Assembly (NCBI GenBank): GCA_016647705.1
Contig: CM028335.1
Coordinates: 23,166,905 to 23,230,904, forward strand
Length of the DNA stretch: 64,000 nucleotides
Origin: Eucommia ulmoides
Lineage: Eukaryota > Streptophyta > Magnoliopsida > Garryales > Eucommiaceae
Direction of reading: 5' to 3'
Shown here: in pieces, positions 1 through 10,601 of the stretch
How positions within the stretch are numbered: the stretch's first letter is position 1
Layout of the letters: each line of letters starts with the position of its first letter
The notes under the pieces: model-generated
The model's database searches: none
Told to the model about the DNA's origin: nothing
Seen by the model: the letters and a program-made list of their open reading frames with translations, nothing else
Translations under genes and position numbers: made by a program

Positions 1-439
1 ATAAAGAAACATGTAATCTTTAATGCACTAGGACAAGAAGCATATATCACTGATAATTTGTGAAACTATCAACATAAATCTAGTGCATGATTTACACATG
101 GATAAGTGCACATTTATCTCATAAAATTTCAGCTACCTTTTAGAATAATAATCATTTAGAAAAAGGAGACATTACATGAATGCAAGACACATAATACCTA
201 TAAGGATATTTGTGTGCAATAGTATCAATATATTAATAATCCATATATATTCAAGATCATGCAGATTAACAAATCAACTTAATTTGACAAGTCATTGATT
301 GATATAACATGTTTTATATATTTTTAAACATAGCTTTTAGTGGATCTAATGTAGCATAACATAAGAAAATCATACATATATATGTAAGCTTATTTGATTA
401 TCATGTAATAATTCTATGACAATTAAAGAATATGTAAAA
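1..439 (-). other. Degenerate AT-rich DNA, probably SIRE pol decay
   Basis: No reading frame or RNA gene is recognisable here. The stretch lies directly downstream, on the minus strand, of the protease relic of the SIRE-type Copia element, so decayed pol is the simplest reading. I could not align it to integrase or reverse transcriptase motifs, and it could instead be an unrelated AT-rich insertion. Confidence 0.3.
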
Positions 440-830
440 CAACACAGGCCTTAGAAATCCTTACCAACTTATTTAAATTGATTTTCTTACTCATGGCATA
501 GTCTCCAGACATCACATGACTTTCGTCTTTAGGTGTCAAAGACGTAAATTTCACTTTTATCCCCTATCATGTGATGGGAACCACCACTTCCTAGGAATAA
601 GTTATTCTTACCCATAATTGTTTATTAGATTAATCTGCAAGGAGCACCTCAAAAAATTCGTAGGTGGTACCCAATCTAAGTGGGTCCGATCTTGTTAGCA
701 GGGATAATTCTTTATCCTTTAGGAACCCAAACTTGTCAACATTTATATGCTTTTGAAAAAAATTTGTTAATGTTATGCCTCCACAATGTTATATTTGAAC
801 CATCTAACAAGATTCTGGGTTTTTTTAAAA
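440..830 (-). pseudogene. SIRE-type Copia pol fragment, protease region
   Basis: Minus-strand translation at about 500-620 gives a stretch ending GGSHHMIGDKS, which matches the Copia protease context normally read as DSGCSRHMTGDKS. The catalytic Asp appears as Gly and the following Cys as Gly. Downstream pieces keep the SIRE order of residues only after frame changes. The protease would normally cut the Gag-Pol polyprotein; this copy cannot. It follows the gag relic in the expected order for a Copia element transcribed right to left, and the rest of pol lies beyond the window or has decayed. Confidence 0.55.
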
Positions 831-2058
831 GAATTTATGAAATCTCTTTTGTTTAAGATTTTTCTGAAAACTCATTTCAGCTTTATAAAAAATCCCTCTT
901 GAACTTCCCAAAAGTATTTTCAAATTATTTTCACCACTCTGAATTTGAGAACAATCGAATGTAAATCCGAAACATTAGATTTCAATTCAATTTTTTCATA
1001 TTCGAATTTCATCACTTGCTTGTTAAGTGTGTTAATTGTACTTCGTAGAGCATTAATTTTAGAACACTAGTTTCTATAATCATGCGTTAGTTCTTGATAA
1101 ACATCAAATAAATAATCAAAATCTAAAGGGAAAGAACTAGAACATTTCTTTACCTCATCTCTAGTGGCCATCAAAGAAAGTATAGATGAATCATCACTAC
1201 TCGACTCTGAGTCATCCCAGGTGGCTTTCATTGACTTCTTCTTACTCTTCTTCACCTTCTTATTTTCCTTTCTATTTTTCTCATTTTTATTCTCTGGATC
1301 GGAACATTCAGATTGAAAATGTGTGGTTTTATGACAATTGAAGCACTCAACATTATTCATCTTGAAGTTTTTTTTTTCTACGAAATGTTCGTCGGGTCAT
1401 CTTTCTAAAAATGTTCGTGAGAAACGTCATTTCTTTTTCTTGCTAGCTGTGAAAACTAATGTCATCACTATAGTCTCTTTCGTCGGTCTTTTGAACCTTC
1501 AATACCATGGACGTCTTTTTCTATTCCCTGTTTCATCCTTATATCCTCGAATAGTCGTCTCATGGGTCATTAGGTTGCCAATAAGGTCATCAATGGTACC
1601 CATTATGAGATCCTTAGCTTCCTCCATTACAGTCACTTTTGGCTCCCAAACTTTTGTCAACGATCTCAAAATTTTCGTATTTTGTTCTCCATAGAATAAG
1701 GCTTTCTGAATTGACCAAGGTGGTTGTAGTTATTATTGAATCTCGTGTACATTTCAGAAATTCATTCTGCATCACCCATTCCGAGTAGTTCGAATTAATG
1801 AACTATGGCATCGATCTTAGACTATTTCACCTGATTTGACCTTTCCTATGTGATTCGCAATATATCCCACATTTCTTTTTTCGATCCACAACCTGAAACC
1901 CTAGTATATCTATTTGCATCTAAAGAGTAAAAAAGACTGTTAATAGTTTGAGAATTGATAGATAATTTATGTTTATCTGAGGGAGTCAATTTTTTGTTCT
2001 TCTTAATCACTCTATTCTCCTTAGGAATGAATAAACCATCCTCAATGGCCAGCTCCAC
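800..2058 (-). pseudogene. SIRE-type Copia gag, broken by stops and frameshifts
   Basis: The start at 2058 opens a 70-residue piece containing NSLFYSLDANRYTRVSGC followed by KKEMWDIL, the usual UBN2-type Copia Gag pattern. Further pieces in shifted frames carry EMYTRF-like Gag text. Next, at 1067-1360, comes a zinc knuckle with exact CX2CX4HX4C spacing (CFNCHKTTHFQSEC), then a Lys/Ser-rich segment with ATWDDSESSSDDSS, typical of SIRE/Maximus Gag. A C-terminal piece (LKILLGSSRGIFYKAEMSF) lies near 860-930. Gag would form the virus-like particle and bind the element RNA. Several stops and frame changes make it non-functional. The upstream LTR and primer site fit. Confidence 0.8.
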
Positions 2059-2221
2059 ATTATAATTAGTGGTTCAAAGAAAAATGATCATTGAATCCTT
2101 TTAGAATGAATAATTTTTACCTGCAAACAAAAGTGGATGGTGTATAGACTACCCCTCACCTAGAGTGCCTATGGGGTGTGCCATGTGATCTTTCTTCGAC
2201 AGGATATTAAGCTAAACGAGC

Positions 2222-2242
2222 TAAACCAACTTTGGTACCAAT
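2222..2242 (-). promoter_or_regulatory. Primer-binding site of the SIRE-type element
   Basis: Read on the minus strand, the LTR end (CCAACA) is followed by ATTGGTACCAAAGTTGG. This resembles the Copia initiator-Met tRNA primer site (TGGTATCAGAGC with downstream TTGG) with a few substitutions. It sits between the LTR and gag, as expected for a right-to-left element. Confidence 0.6.
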
Positions 2243-3429
2243 TGTTGGCCCAAAGAGCTACCTAAGAGGGGAGATGAAATGGGTTTAAACAATTAAACAC
2301 TAAAACACAAATAATTAATTTTCCTAAATCAATTATTATCTTGTTAAGCAACTGAAATGTGTTTAATACTAAATGTACACTCAAACACAATATAAGAAAA
2401 TAAGCAATGCAGCACACAATGATATATCTTGGTTCGGTCAGCTACTCTTACCTATATCCAGTCCCCCGAGCTCCACGGAGATTCACAATCCATAAAATCC
2501 CTGATTCCTTTCCTAGGTTGGAACCAAACCCTTACAATCTTGATTGTTTTCACAAGCTTAGAATAAACCTTTACTATTATCTTTTTCACAGACTCAGGAA
2601 TAACCCTATATTTTTACCAGGCTAAAGACTAACCAAATTCTCTTCCAGGAAGAATCAAAACATAATCATTTTAATAGGCTAAAGATTAAACCTACCACTC
2701 CCTCACACTTTTACACTTTCATTTTCTCAAGTTTAGGAAAAACCTTTGCAATCACTTAATTATATTACAGGGAGAATCAAAACCTAATTATTTTTCAAGA
2801 AAAAATAATAATCTAACCTTTTTACAGGACAAATATCAAATCCCAATCTTTTTCACAGGAAAAAGATCGAAACCTACCTACCCTAACTAGACACAGTCCC
2901 AAATGTGTCTAGTCCGCTTAAACTCACAAATACAAAAAAATGTAAGTTTCTTCCCGCAAGGAGCTTCTACCACCTCAATAAAAATATACCCAAGCACAAA
3001 TTTAGCATGTAATCAGATAATTAGGAAAAAAAAGTTTAAAAAATATTTTCAGGATTTTAAGTTTAAAATGATTTTCTAGCAATTCTAAACCAAGAAATCA
3101 ATAGAAATATAATTTTAAATAAAATAATAAATCTTGGATAGATCTTAGCGTGAAAACACCGAAGATATTGACAATATCGCAATTAGAACCCAAATCGGTG
3201 ATGCTAAATAGCAAGTGCTTTAGTTCAAGAACTTACATAGAATTACACTTTGAAATATCAACAAAAATCTTTGCTCTTATAGAGCCTCAAATTGATGTTC
3301 TTGATGTCTTAAACTCAATCCCGCAGGTCTCTTTAAATAGACCCAAACCTAGATCTCCAACGGCTAGTTTTCAAACGTTATGTCAATAAATGACACATAT
3401 GGACTCCATGTATCATATAGATTCATAAC
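2243..3429 (-). mobile_element. 5' LTR of SIRE-type element, proximal part
   Basis: The plus-strand edge TGTTGGCCCAAAGAGCTACC and the following 1.2 kb are recognisably similar to the solo LTR at 16998-19340. Both share the AAGAGGGGAG edge, a CCGAGC(T/C)C(C/T)ACGGAGA block and a CTTTTT/ACAGG-rich section. The sequence stops at 3429, where Tat element A begins with an ATAAC target duplication, and it resumes at 26193. This LTR is therefore older than A. Confidence 0.7.
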
Positions 3430-4082
3430 TAGTATGAAAAAACTCTCGCTCATGACTATTAAAGGCTCGAATGCATTTGTGGGTCGGATCGGGTCGATGA
3501 TTCGACCCGAGAGATATAACCCGATATAAGATCTGGGCTAAGCGCATTAAGCCCATCGAGAAAAAGATCTTAATGGTCTAGATGCAAACAAAGTAGGACT
3601 CACCTACGGGCCCAACCATTGGAAATCAGAAAGATGGGTAACAAGGCCAAGAATAGGTCAGCCCATCATTTCTACGTCTCCTTTGCATGAGGAACGTTAT
3701 CCACTATTGACTATAATGGCCCATGTTTAATGGAAACGTTATAGAAATCTTCTCCCATATTGAGTGGGAAGAGATCGTATCCATATCCCATGTTAATAGG
3801 GAGGGGATCGTGAAACGGGTGACCTCACCAACAAAACGGCACAATCTTGGAAAGTCTATATAAATGGAAGGTATCAACATATTATTTTTATGATTGATTC
3901 AAGTGCTGGAACTTTCTTTATAAATAGATTGAGTTATTCTCACGTTGGAGGTTCTTTGGTCGACACCACACCGGTGTCCGCCTTAGGAACTAATCCCTTT
4001 TGTAAGTTGAAAGGAAAAGTTGAAAAGGTTTTTTGGCACATGAGAGGTGGACTACACGTGTTGAGAATTTTTGGCAATACCA
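3430..4082 (+). repeat. 5' LTR of element A, with TATA box
   Basis: Alignment with 25536-26187 runs over the full length, with shared blocks such as CGCTCATGACTATTA and CTACGGGCCCAACCAT. The expected start TGATATGG has mutated to TAGTATGA here and to TTATATGG in the 3' copy; the ATAAC duplication fixes the boundary. A TATA box (TATATAAAT, 3857-3865) marks the likely start of element transcription. The LTR ends in ACCA before the primer site. Confidence 0.85.
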
Positions 4083-4084
4083 TT

Positions 4085-4101
4085 TAGCGCCATCTGTGGG
4101 A
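4085..4101 (+). promoter_or_regulatory. Primer-binding site of element A
   Basis: TAGCGCCATCTGTGGGA lies two bases after the LTR. Tat-group elements normally read TGGCGCCGTCTGTGGGA here, and element C has a close version at 41586. Minus-strand DNA synthesis would be primed at this site. Confidence 0.75.
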
Positions 4102-4640
4102 AACACTTATAGAAAAGCTTACCATTGTAATGATGAGGTAACCACGAGCAAGATGAGAAGTACTAAGTCAAAGCAGTGACATTCTACTACTAGCTAACAA
4201 TGAGGTTCTTATAGGGGAGTCAGAAGAAGTTCGTGCTAACCCTCCACCAGAGGTATGGAGCACTGATTCAAAAATCGATGCCCTTAATGAAAAAATATAA
4301 AAAATGGTGGACATGATAAAGTGGATGGCATAGCAATCGCCAAGAACGCACCACAACCCCCTACCGTTAACAAGGGTTTGGGGAAAGAAGCAAAGTCTCC
4401 ATGGTCTGTAGACTGACCATCCCAAGGGGAAATCACTGTCCAGGGAGATACTAGCAACCAACCACCGGAAAAAAAAAAAACCTATTGAAATGAACTGGAG
4501 ACCATTGATTCACATCAGCAACCTAGAAGCATGAAGGAGAGAGGTCTACCCCTGGATGAACTGGATACACTATTGAAATGAACTGAGATATCATTTACCT
4601 CAAACATCTTGACTATACTACTCTCGAAAGAGTTTGACCC
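4102..4640 (+). pseudogene. Element A gag leader and N-terminus, degenerate
   Basis: This is the stretch between the primer site and the insertion of element B. No long frame is open in either direction. By position it should hold the 5' leader and the N-terminal part of gag, whose core resumes at 10602 after B. Only position supports the assignment, apart from the fact that the GACCC at its end is repeated just after B. Confidence 0.5.
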
Positions 4641-5056
4641 TGATAGGTGTAAATTACCTATCTATTTCTAATCCGAACGTTGTTCGTTTTTGAGTATGTT
4701 TAGTACGTTTTAATATGTTTTTATGTGTTTTTGTATAAATCATGTGTTTGAGGTGAAAAGGTATGTAAACGGATAAAAAACGATCAAATCGGATCAATAA
4801 CGGTGGAAAAAAGGCGAAAATGTGCAAAGCTGGTACAGGTGTTGTAACTTCAAGGCTATTTTGGACTATGATGCAATCAGATTTTGGAAACACACAAAAC
4901 ATGGACGTTGTATATCTTTTTCTTATATTTCCATATGTTTTTGAATCACCTCAATCGAAGTTTGGATGAAGAAGTTACAGTCAAAACAAAATGCAAACCT
5001 GCAGTTTTTCGGCCTAGGCAGAAATCTGGCAGAAAGCTAACCAACCTACCTGCAAT

Positions 5057-5076
5057 AACTTCTCCTAGGAGAAGTT
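5057..5076. repeat. Perfect 20-bp palindrome in element B U3
   Basis: AACTTCTCCTAGGAGAAGTT is self-complementary over all 20 bases. The matching place in the 3' LTR (9370-9383) reads TTCGCCTAGGCGAA, self-complementary over 14 bases. A pair of bases symmetrical about the centre differs between the two LTRs, so each copy is still a palindrome. Confidence 0.9.
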
Positions 5077-5586
5077 TCTAGTTTATATATTATTTTAGAT
5101 ATTTTAGGATATTTTGAGCCTAATTTTCTCCTCATATCATCTCCATTAGGCCAAGAGACCCCTTAGAACATATGGAGGGATATTTTGCGAGGTTTTGGGA
5201 GTGCTCAACTAATTCTGAAGGAGAAGATCACGTTCCGATAAAGGAGAAGCGATCTCGAAGCGTTTTTATCGACAAATCTACGGACTAGGCTAAGTTTCTT
5301 TCGTTTCTTCTTTTATTTCTTAACTTCGGTAGTTAGTTGAGCATGTTTAGCTTTGTTTTCATTGTATAACCGGCTATGGCCATGAGCTAAATGGTTTTTG
5401 TCTAGGGATTAAAATATATTTATAAAAGTGTTGTTTTGTTGAGTTTGTGTTTGGTTAGGGGTTGTTCTTCGTTATTTTGATTGTGTTTGCCATATTGTTT
5501 GTTTATTATGCTTAGATTTACATATCGAGAATACGGGGTTTGACAAATTTCGAATTCGGACTAGAATAAACAAATGCCACGATTTT

Positions 5587-5980
5587 ATAACCCGGTCGGG
5601 GTTTGGATTGTGGACAATCAATGACATTGGGGCAAGACTCAAGTGACCTAGGGTCGTTAAGACGTTGAGGGGGACTTCTTTGTTGACTCAAAGTCACGTA
5701 TTTCCTCATCTTACACTCGGGAGAGGTGGCGAGGGAGTTTTAGAATGGAGATTGTCGATAGGGTAAATACAAGGCGACGAACCAATAACCCGAGAGGGAG
5801 TTGGATTGTGTGCAATCAATGACGTTGGGGCGGGACTCACGTGACCTAGGGTCGTTAAGACGTTGAGGGAGACTTCTTCATTGACATAAAGTCGCGTTAT
5901 ATCCCTCGTCTTACACTCGGGAGAGGTGGCGAGGGAGTTTACGAATTGAGATTGTCGGATAAGTCGAACACCGTTAATGT
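5587..5980 (+). repeat. Two 198-bp tandem units inside the element B LTR
   Basis: Unit one starts ATAACCCGGTCGGGG (5587) and unit two ATAACCCGAGAGGGAG (5785). Both continue through CAATCAATGAC, GTGACCTAGGGTCGTTAAGACG and ACTCGGGAGAGGTGGCGAGGG. The same pair is at 9903 and 10101 in the 3' LTR with the same 198-bp period, and in the reversed copies at 48.1, 49.1 and 63.3 kb. The duplication therefore predates spread of the family. Confidence 0.85.
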
Positions 5981-6290
5981 AAACTAAAATGAGACCGAAC
6001 ACGTTTTTGTAAACAAAAGTTAATCCCTAGGAAATACTTTCCCTAAACATTTCATAGTAATATTAGTATAGTTAATTTAATTAGATTAATTAACTTAGTA
6101 TTAGTATAATTAATTTTATTCAATTTATCTTCGCCTAGATAAAATTAGGTTATGATAAACGCGGTATTCAATTATAGTCAAAACCAATCCCTGTGGACAC
6201 GATAACCCTAACTCTCCCGATCTATACTAAAACTTGACCTCGTATACTTGTGAGTGAAAGTAGTGGCATATTTACGTGCTACCAAGTTTT

Positions 6291-6308
6291 TGGCGCCGTT
6301 GCCGGGGA
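6291..6308 (+). promoter_or_regulatory. Primer-binding site of element B (tRNA-Asp type)
   Basis: TGGCGCCGTTGCCGGGGA begins six bases after the LTR and is the standard primer site of Athila-lineage elements. A mutated version (TGGCACCATTGCCGGGGA) follows the LTR of element D at 23162. Confidence 0.85.
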
Positions 6309-6430
6309 TTGTGTTTTTGGTTATTATTGACATTGTGAGTAAATAACTAGAGTTTACTTTAGGCATTTCTTTTGTGTATAATTTTTTTCTTTGTAGTTTT
6401 TGTTTTTCTTTTCTCACAGGGTGCTTGAAG

Positions 6431-7350
6431 ATGGTAGATCAATAGGTACTCTTGTAGTTCTTTCAATGGGATTCCGAGCTATTTTACTGTGCTTGGGATC
6501 GATATAAGGATTTGCTACTCCGGTTTCTGAATCACGGATTCTTGTGGAAGTGTTAACTACTGAACTTCCTCGATAAGTTACAAGCCCAGCCAGAATGTGG
6601 GTTGAAAGAGAAAACGGTACCACCTCTTTCGACCAACTAACCGCGGACGAAGCCCATTGGATGTTGGAAGACATGGAGGCCTTTGATTATCAGAGTTGCA
6701 ATTCTACGGTGCCATGAATTGACACCCCGGACCAATACGTTGAGTCTTCCCCTGGCCTGGAAGAAATACTCGCTGATTTTATTAAGGAGACTCAGACATT
6801 TTGGAGGGAGACGAATGACCTGCTAAATGAGCACGAGGATCGTCTCGACAACATTGAGACAATTTGCACTAAAATCGATGCGACCATAATGTTTTTACAG
6901 ACGCACATTGGTTAGCTTATCTGCTTGATTGAGGCCGAGTCAGACGTGGTGGCACCCGGAGATTCACAAGTCGAATCCTATTGCGAAAGCCACTACGAGA
7001 AACCGGAGACAAGCGAGAGGTACTGGGATGAGATCGACGGAGATTCATACATTAAGTATTGTGAATTTTCACCGTTCGAATTCCAGTTGGTGGTGTCGCA
7101 CTCGATCGAAGACGATCATATTTATGAGGATCCGATGTGGCTCAATGATCCTTCGCCGCCACTAGCAACATTCTTTTATGCTCACCAAGTACATGAGCTG
7201 GTGAGGTATGTCGTTGAAAGCTCGAGCTATACATTGCCACATCTCGCCAGTCTTGAGGGCGTACTGAACCAAGACGCGTATGTGGTGTTGTACGACACTT
7301 ACTACAGTTGGAAGCCACTCTTTGACGAGCACTTCGGCGTGTCAGGCTGA
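6431..7350 (+). pseudogene. Athila-like gag of element B, about 306 codons, broken
   Basis: Translation from the ATG at 6431 gives DSELFYCAWDRYKDLLLRF then LNHGF, matching the Athila Gag core (EAWERYKDLL..PHHGF). After a +1 frame change near 6590 it reads ADEAHWMLEDMEAFDYQ (Athila: EEAHELLEEMA..NYQ), then an ETQTFWRETNDLLNEHEDRL-like coiled segment ending THIG-stop-LI (Athila: LETQIGQLA). The last 141 codons (6925-7350) are open, acidic and aromatic, with no known domain. Stops are of the TAG/TGA type expected from C-to-T change. Gag would build the particle that packages this pol-less RNA. Element D keeps the first 45 codons of the same frame. Confidence 0.75.
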
Positions 7351-7360
7351 CGACCATAAA

Positions 7361-7389
7361 CCAAGCGCTTCTTGGGAGGTAACCCAAGG
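7361..7389 (+). other. Conserved post-gag hairpin of Athila-type elements
   Basis: GCGCTTCTTGGGAGGTAACC followed by CAAG contains a perfect stem CTTGGG / CCCAAG (7371-7376 with 7383-7388) around a six-base loop. I recall the phrase GCGCTTxTTGGGAGGCAACCC as common just after the coding region in Athila-lineage elements. It lies 11 bases after the gag stop. Function is unknown to me. Confidence 0.6.
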
Positions 7390-8929
7390 AAGAGAATAAG
7401 TTAGATCCATCATAACCGATTTGATTTGGAGGCGAGATTCTCTCGCCTCCCAGGTACGTGTTCTAAACCCTAGTCTATATTATAATGCTTTATCATGTCA
7501 TTGGGATCGCTGACTAGGTTATTATGGGAATTTCCTGTTTGAGTCGGATGTGATGTATAGTATGTTTTTAGTATATGTCTTAGTTAGTATGTTTTATTGT
7601 TTCTATGTGTGCATGTCTGTTTAGGATAGTTGTTAAGTTATGTGCTAAGTTTTTACATCATCTGGACCATTACCCAATGATGAGTTTGTCCTCTGGTTGT
7701 TTATTGAGGTTGAGCGTAAAACTCATACATGTATGTTCTATGTACTCAACGTTATGTTTTAGTAATAGTTATTATAGATCCTACTTGCACGAGCATGAAA
7801 ACTTATTATATAACCGTCTAATTGATTTGAAAACGATTATCTGTCACCTAAATTCATGATATTAGGGTTTCTAGAACTTGATTTGGGGGAAATTTGAGGC
7901 GAAATCCTAGGCGAGGTAGTTCGGAAGATATGATTTAGGCATTCATTTTCTCGCTTGAGCCTTTTTAAACTAACCTTATTAAATCATTACCCCTCGTTAC
8001 CCTGTCGAAGCCTAATAGCCATTTCAATTCTGAACACTTAACCAATACCACGTGACCGATTAAACTTCTTTCCAAACCTAAATCGCTAAACCAAAGGCAC
8101 AATTTGAGAGAATCAAGTTAGCATTCATTACACTACTTGAAGTGAGCGGTTGAGTTTTGGGCGAACTATTAATTGGTTCGGTATTCGAGTACTCACTTGT
8201 CATTTTTTTGTTCATATTTCACACACCCTTTAAATTGTACAAATCAAATAAGTTTGGGGGTGTATTTGTTAAAAAAAATAAAAAAAATAAAAATAAAATC
8301 AAGTGTACATACTGTTTTTATTTTTTGTTTCCTTTTGATAAGTGAGTACAAAGTTCTTAAAATTATGTTCAGGGTTGTTTCAGTTATATTTATGGGGTTT
8401 CGAGAGTGAAAGAGTGCCAAGTGATGTGCCTTGGGTAATGCCATGTTAACGACGTTAACCCGTTTTCTTTTTCAAATTTACCTTGGCCATTTGTCCTAAA
8501 CTGAACCAAGACCTATTGATATTTTTGAACTTTCGAGCCTACATTAGTGGAGAATAGATCCCGGGTCAAGCCTATGGATTCCCTATACCTTTGGATTTTT
8601 TTCTATCATGCACTTATATGGTGGATAATCCAATCCGATTAACGGACAGTTATATATTTGAGTTTTTAAACACGCATACACACTTTAGCAAGATCTATAA
8701 CGACATTTATTATTATAAATGTTGAAATTCTAGAACATTACATGATGTGTTTTATGCCTGAACTTGATAGGATTGAGGGCCGATGAGGGATATTTCGTTT
8801 GGCCGGTAGATGATACTCAAAACTTGCACATATTTGTTTATCGTGTTTTTCATTTTTAGTTGTTATATTTGCTTTTATTGTATGGGTATTTTGCTCGAGG
8901 ACTAGCAAAATTCCGAGTTTGGGGGTATT
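7390..8929 (+). other. Element B 3' untranslated interior
   Basis: There are 1.5 kb between the post-gag hairpin and the 3' LTR. No reading frame of recognisable origin occurs in any of the six frames; the short frames around 8157-8444 are A/T low-complexity. The region ends in the polypurine tract GAGTTTGGGGG next to the LTR, which primes plus-strand synthesis. An autonomous Athila would have pol in this interval, so this is the site of the missing genes. Confidence 0.65.
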
Positions 8930-10601
8930 TGATAGGTGTAAATTACCTATCTATTTCCAATCCGAACGTTGTTAGTTTTCGAGTATGTTCAGTACGTTTT
9001 AATATGTTTTTATGTGTTGTTTTCTAAATCAGGTGTTTTAGGTGAAAAGGTATGTAAACAGATCAAAAACAATCAAATCGGATCAAGAACGGTGGAAAAA
9101 TGGCAAAAATGTGCAAAGCCGGTACAAGTGTTGTAACTTCAAGGAGATTTTGGACTATGATTCAATCCTATTTTGGAAATATTCAAAACATGGAAGTTGT
9201 ATATATTTTTCTTATCTTTCCATAGGTTTTTGAATCACCTGAATCAGAGTTCGGATGAAGAAGTTACAGTCAAAACAAAATGCAAACCTGCAGTTTTTCG
9301 GCCTAGGCGGAAAATTCTACTGCCTAGGCGAAAATCCGGTAGAAAGTTAACCAACCTACCTACAGTAACTTCGCCTAGGCGAAAACCTCTGCGCTAGTTT
9401 AGATATTATTTTAGATATTTTAGGTATTTTGAGCCTAATTTTCTCCTCCTCTCCTCTCCATTAGGCCAAGAGACCCCTTAGAACATATGAAGGGATATTT
9501 TGAGAGGTTTTGGGAGTGCTCAACCAATTCCGAAGGAGAAGATCGCGTTGCGGTAAAGGAGAAGCGATCCCGAAGCGTTTTTAGCGACAAATCTACGGAC
9601 TAGGCTAAGTTTCTTTCGTTTCTTCTTTTATTTCTTAACTTCGGTAGTTAGTTGAGCATGTTTAGCTTTGTTTTCATTGTATAACTGGATATGGCCATGA
9701 GCTAAATGGGTTTTTGTCTAGGGATTAAAATATATTTATAAAAGTGTTGTTTTGTTGAGTTTGTATTTGGTTAGCGGTTGTTCTTCGTTATTTTGATTGT
9801 GTTTGCCGTATTGTTTGTTTATTATGCTTAGATTTACATATCGAGAATATGGAGTTTGACAAATTCCGGATTCGGACTAGAATAAACAAATGCCACGATT
9901 CTATAACCCGGTCGGGGTTTGGATTGTGGACAATCAATGACGTTGGGGCAAGACTCACGTGACCTAGGGTTGTTAAGACGTTGAGGGAAACTTCTTCATT
10001 GACTCAAAGTCATGTATTCCCTCATCTTACACTCGGGAGAGGTGGTGAGGGAGTTTTAGAACGGAGATTGTCGATAGGGTAAATACAAGGCGACGATCCA
10101 ATAACCCGGGAGAGAGTTGGATTGTGTGCAATTAATGACGTTGGGGTGAGACTCACGTGACCTAGGGTCGTTAAGACGTTGAGGGGTACTTTTTCGTTGA
10201 CACGAAGTCACATTATATCCCTCGTCTTATACTCGGGAGAGGTGGTGAGGGAGTTTATGAACTGAGATTGTCGGATAAGTCGAACACCGTTAATATAAAC
10301 TAAAACGAGACCGAACACGTTTTTTGTAAACAAAAGTTAATCCCTAGGAAATACTTTCCCTAAACATCTCATAGTAATATTAGTATAGCTAATTTAATTA
10401 GATTAATTAACTTAGTATTAGTATAATTAATTTTATTCAATTTATCTTTGCCTAGATAAAATTAGGTCATGATAAATGCGGTATTCAATTATAGTCAAAA
10501 CCAATCCCTGTGAACACGATAACCCTAACTCTCTCGATCTATACTAAAACTTGACCTCGTATACTTGCGACTGAAAGTAGTGGTGTAATTACGCGCTACC
10601 A
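8930..10601 (+). repeat. 3' LTR of element B
   Basis: The LTR is 1672 bp and aligns along its length with 4641-6284. It starts TGATAGGTGTAAATT and ends TTACGCGCTACCA, next to the GACCC duplication. In U3 it keeps three CCTAGG-centred motifs (9299-9310, 9322-9330, 9370-9383), against two in the 5' LTR, which accounts for part of the length difference. The 198-bp tandem pair starts at 9903 and 10101. Confidence 0.88.

Larger units (their letters stand above)
4641..6284 (+). repeat. 5' LTR of element B
   Basis: The LTR is 1644 bp. From 5' to 3' it holds the edge TGATAGGTG, a U3 segment with CCTAGG-centred palindromes (about 5010-5076), an AT-rich segment, and two copies of a 198-bp unit (from 5587 and from 5785). 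Each unit carries the phrase ACACTCGGGAGAGGT (5713-5727, 5913-5927). It ends TTACGTGCTACCA. All parts recur in the 3' LTR and, in reverse orientation, at 47772-50473 and after 62990. Confidence 0.88.
4641..10601 (+). mobile_element. Element B: gag-only Athila-derived retrotransposon
   Basis: Two LTRs (4641-6284, 8930-10601) start TGATAGGTGTAAATT and end GCTACCA, flanked by a perfect duplication GACCC (4636-4640, 10602-10606). A tRNA-Asp-type primer site (6291-6308), a broken gag (6431-7350) and a polypurine tract (GAGTTTGGGGG, about 8915-8925) are present. The 2.6-kb interior has no protease, RT, RNase H or integrase text in any frame I read, so the element depended on pol from an Athila relative. 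A count over the first 120 bp of the two LTRs gives about nine differences. It lies inside gag of element A, and related LTRs occur at 19671, 21695, 47772 and 62990. Confidence 0.88.

Noticed and set aside
8157-8444. Overlapping short frames on both strands in element B
   Set aside because: A/T low-complexity DNA in the untranslated interior of a retrotransposon; no domain and no composition signal of coding.
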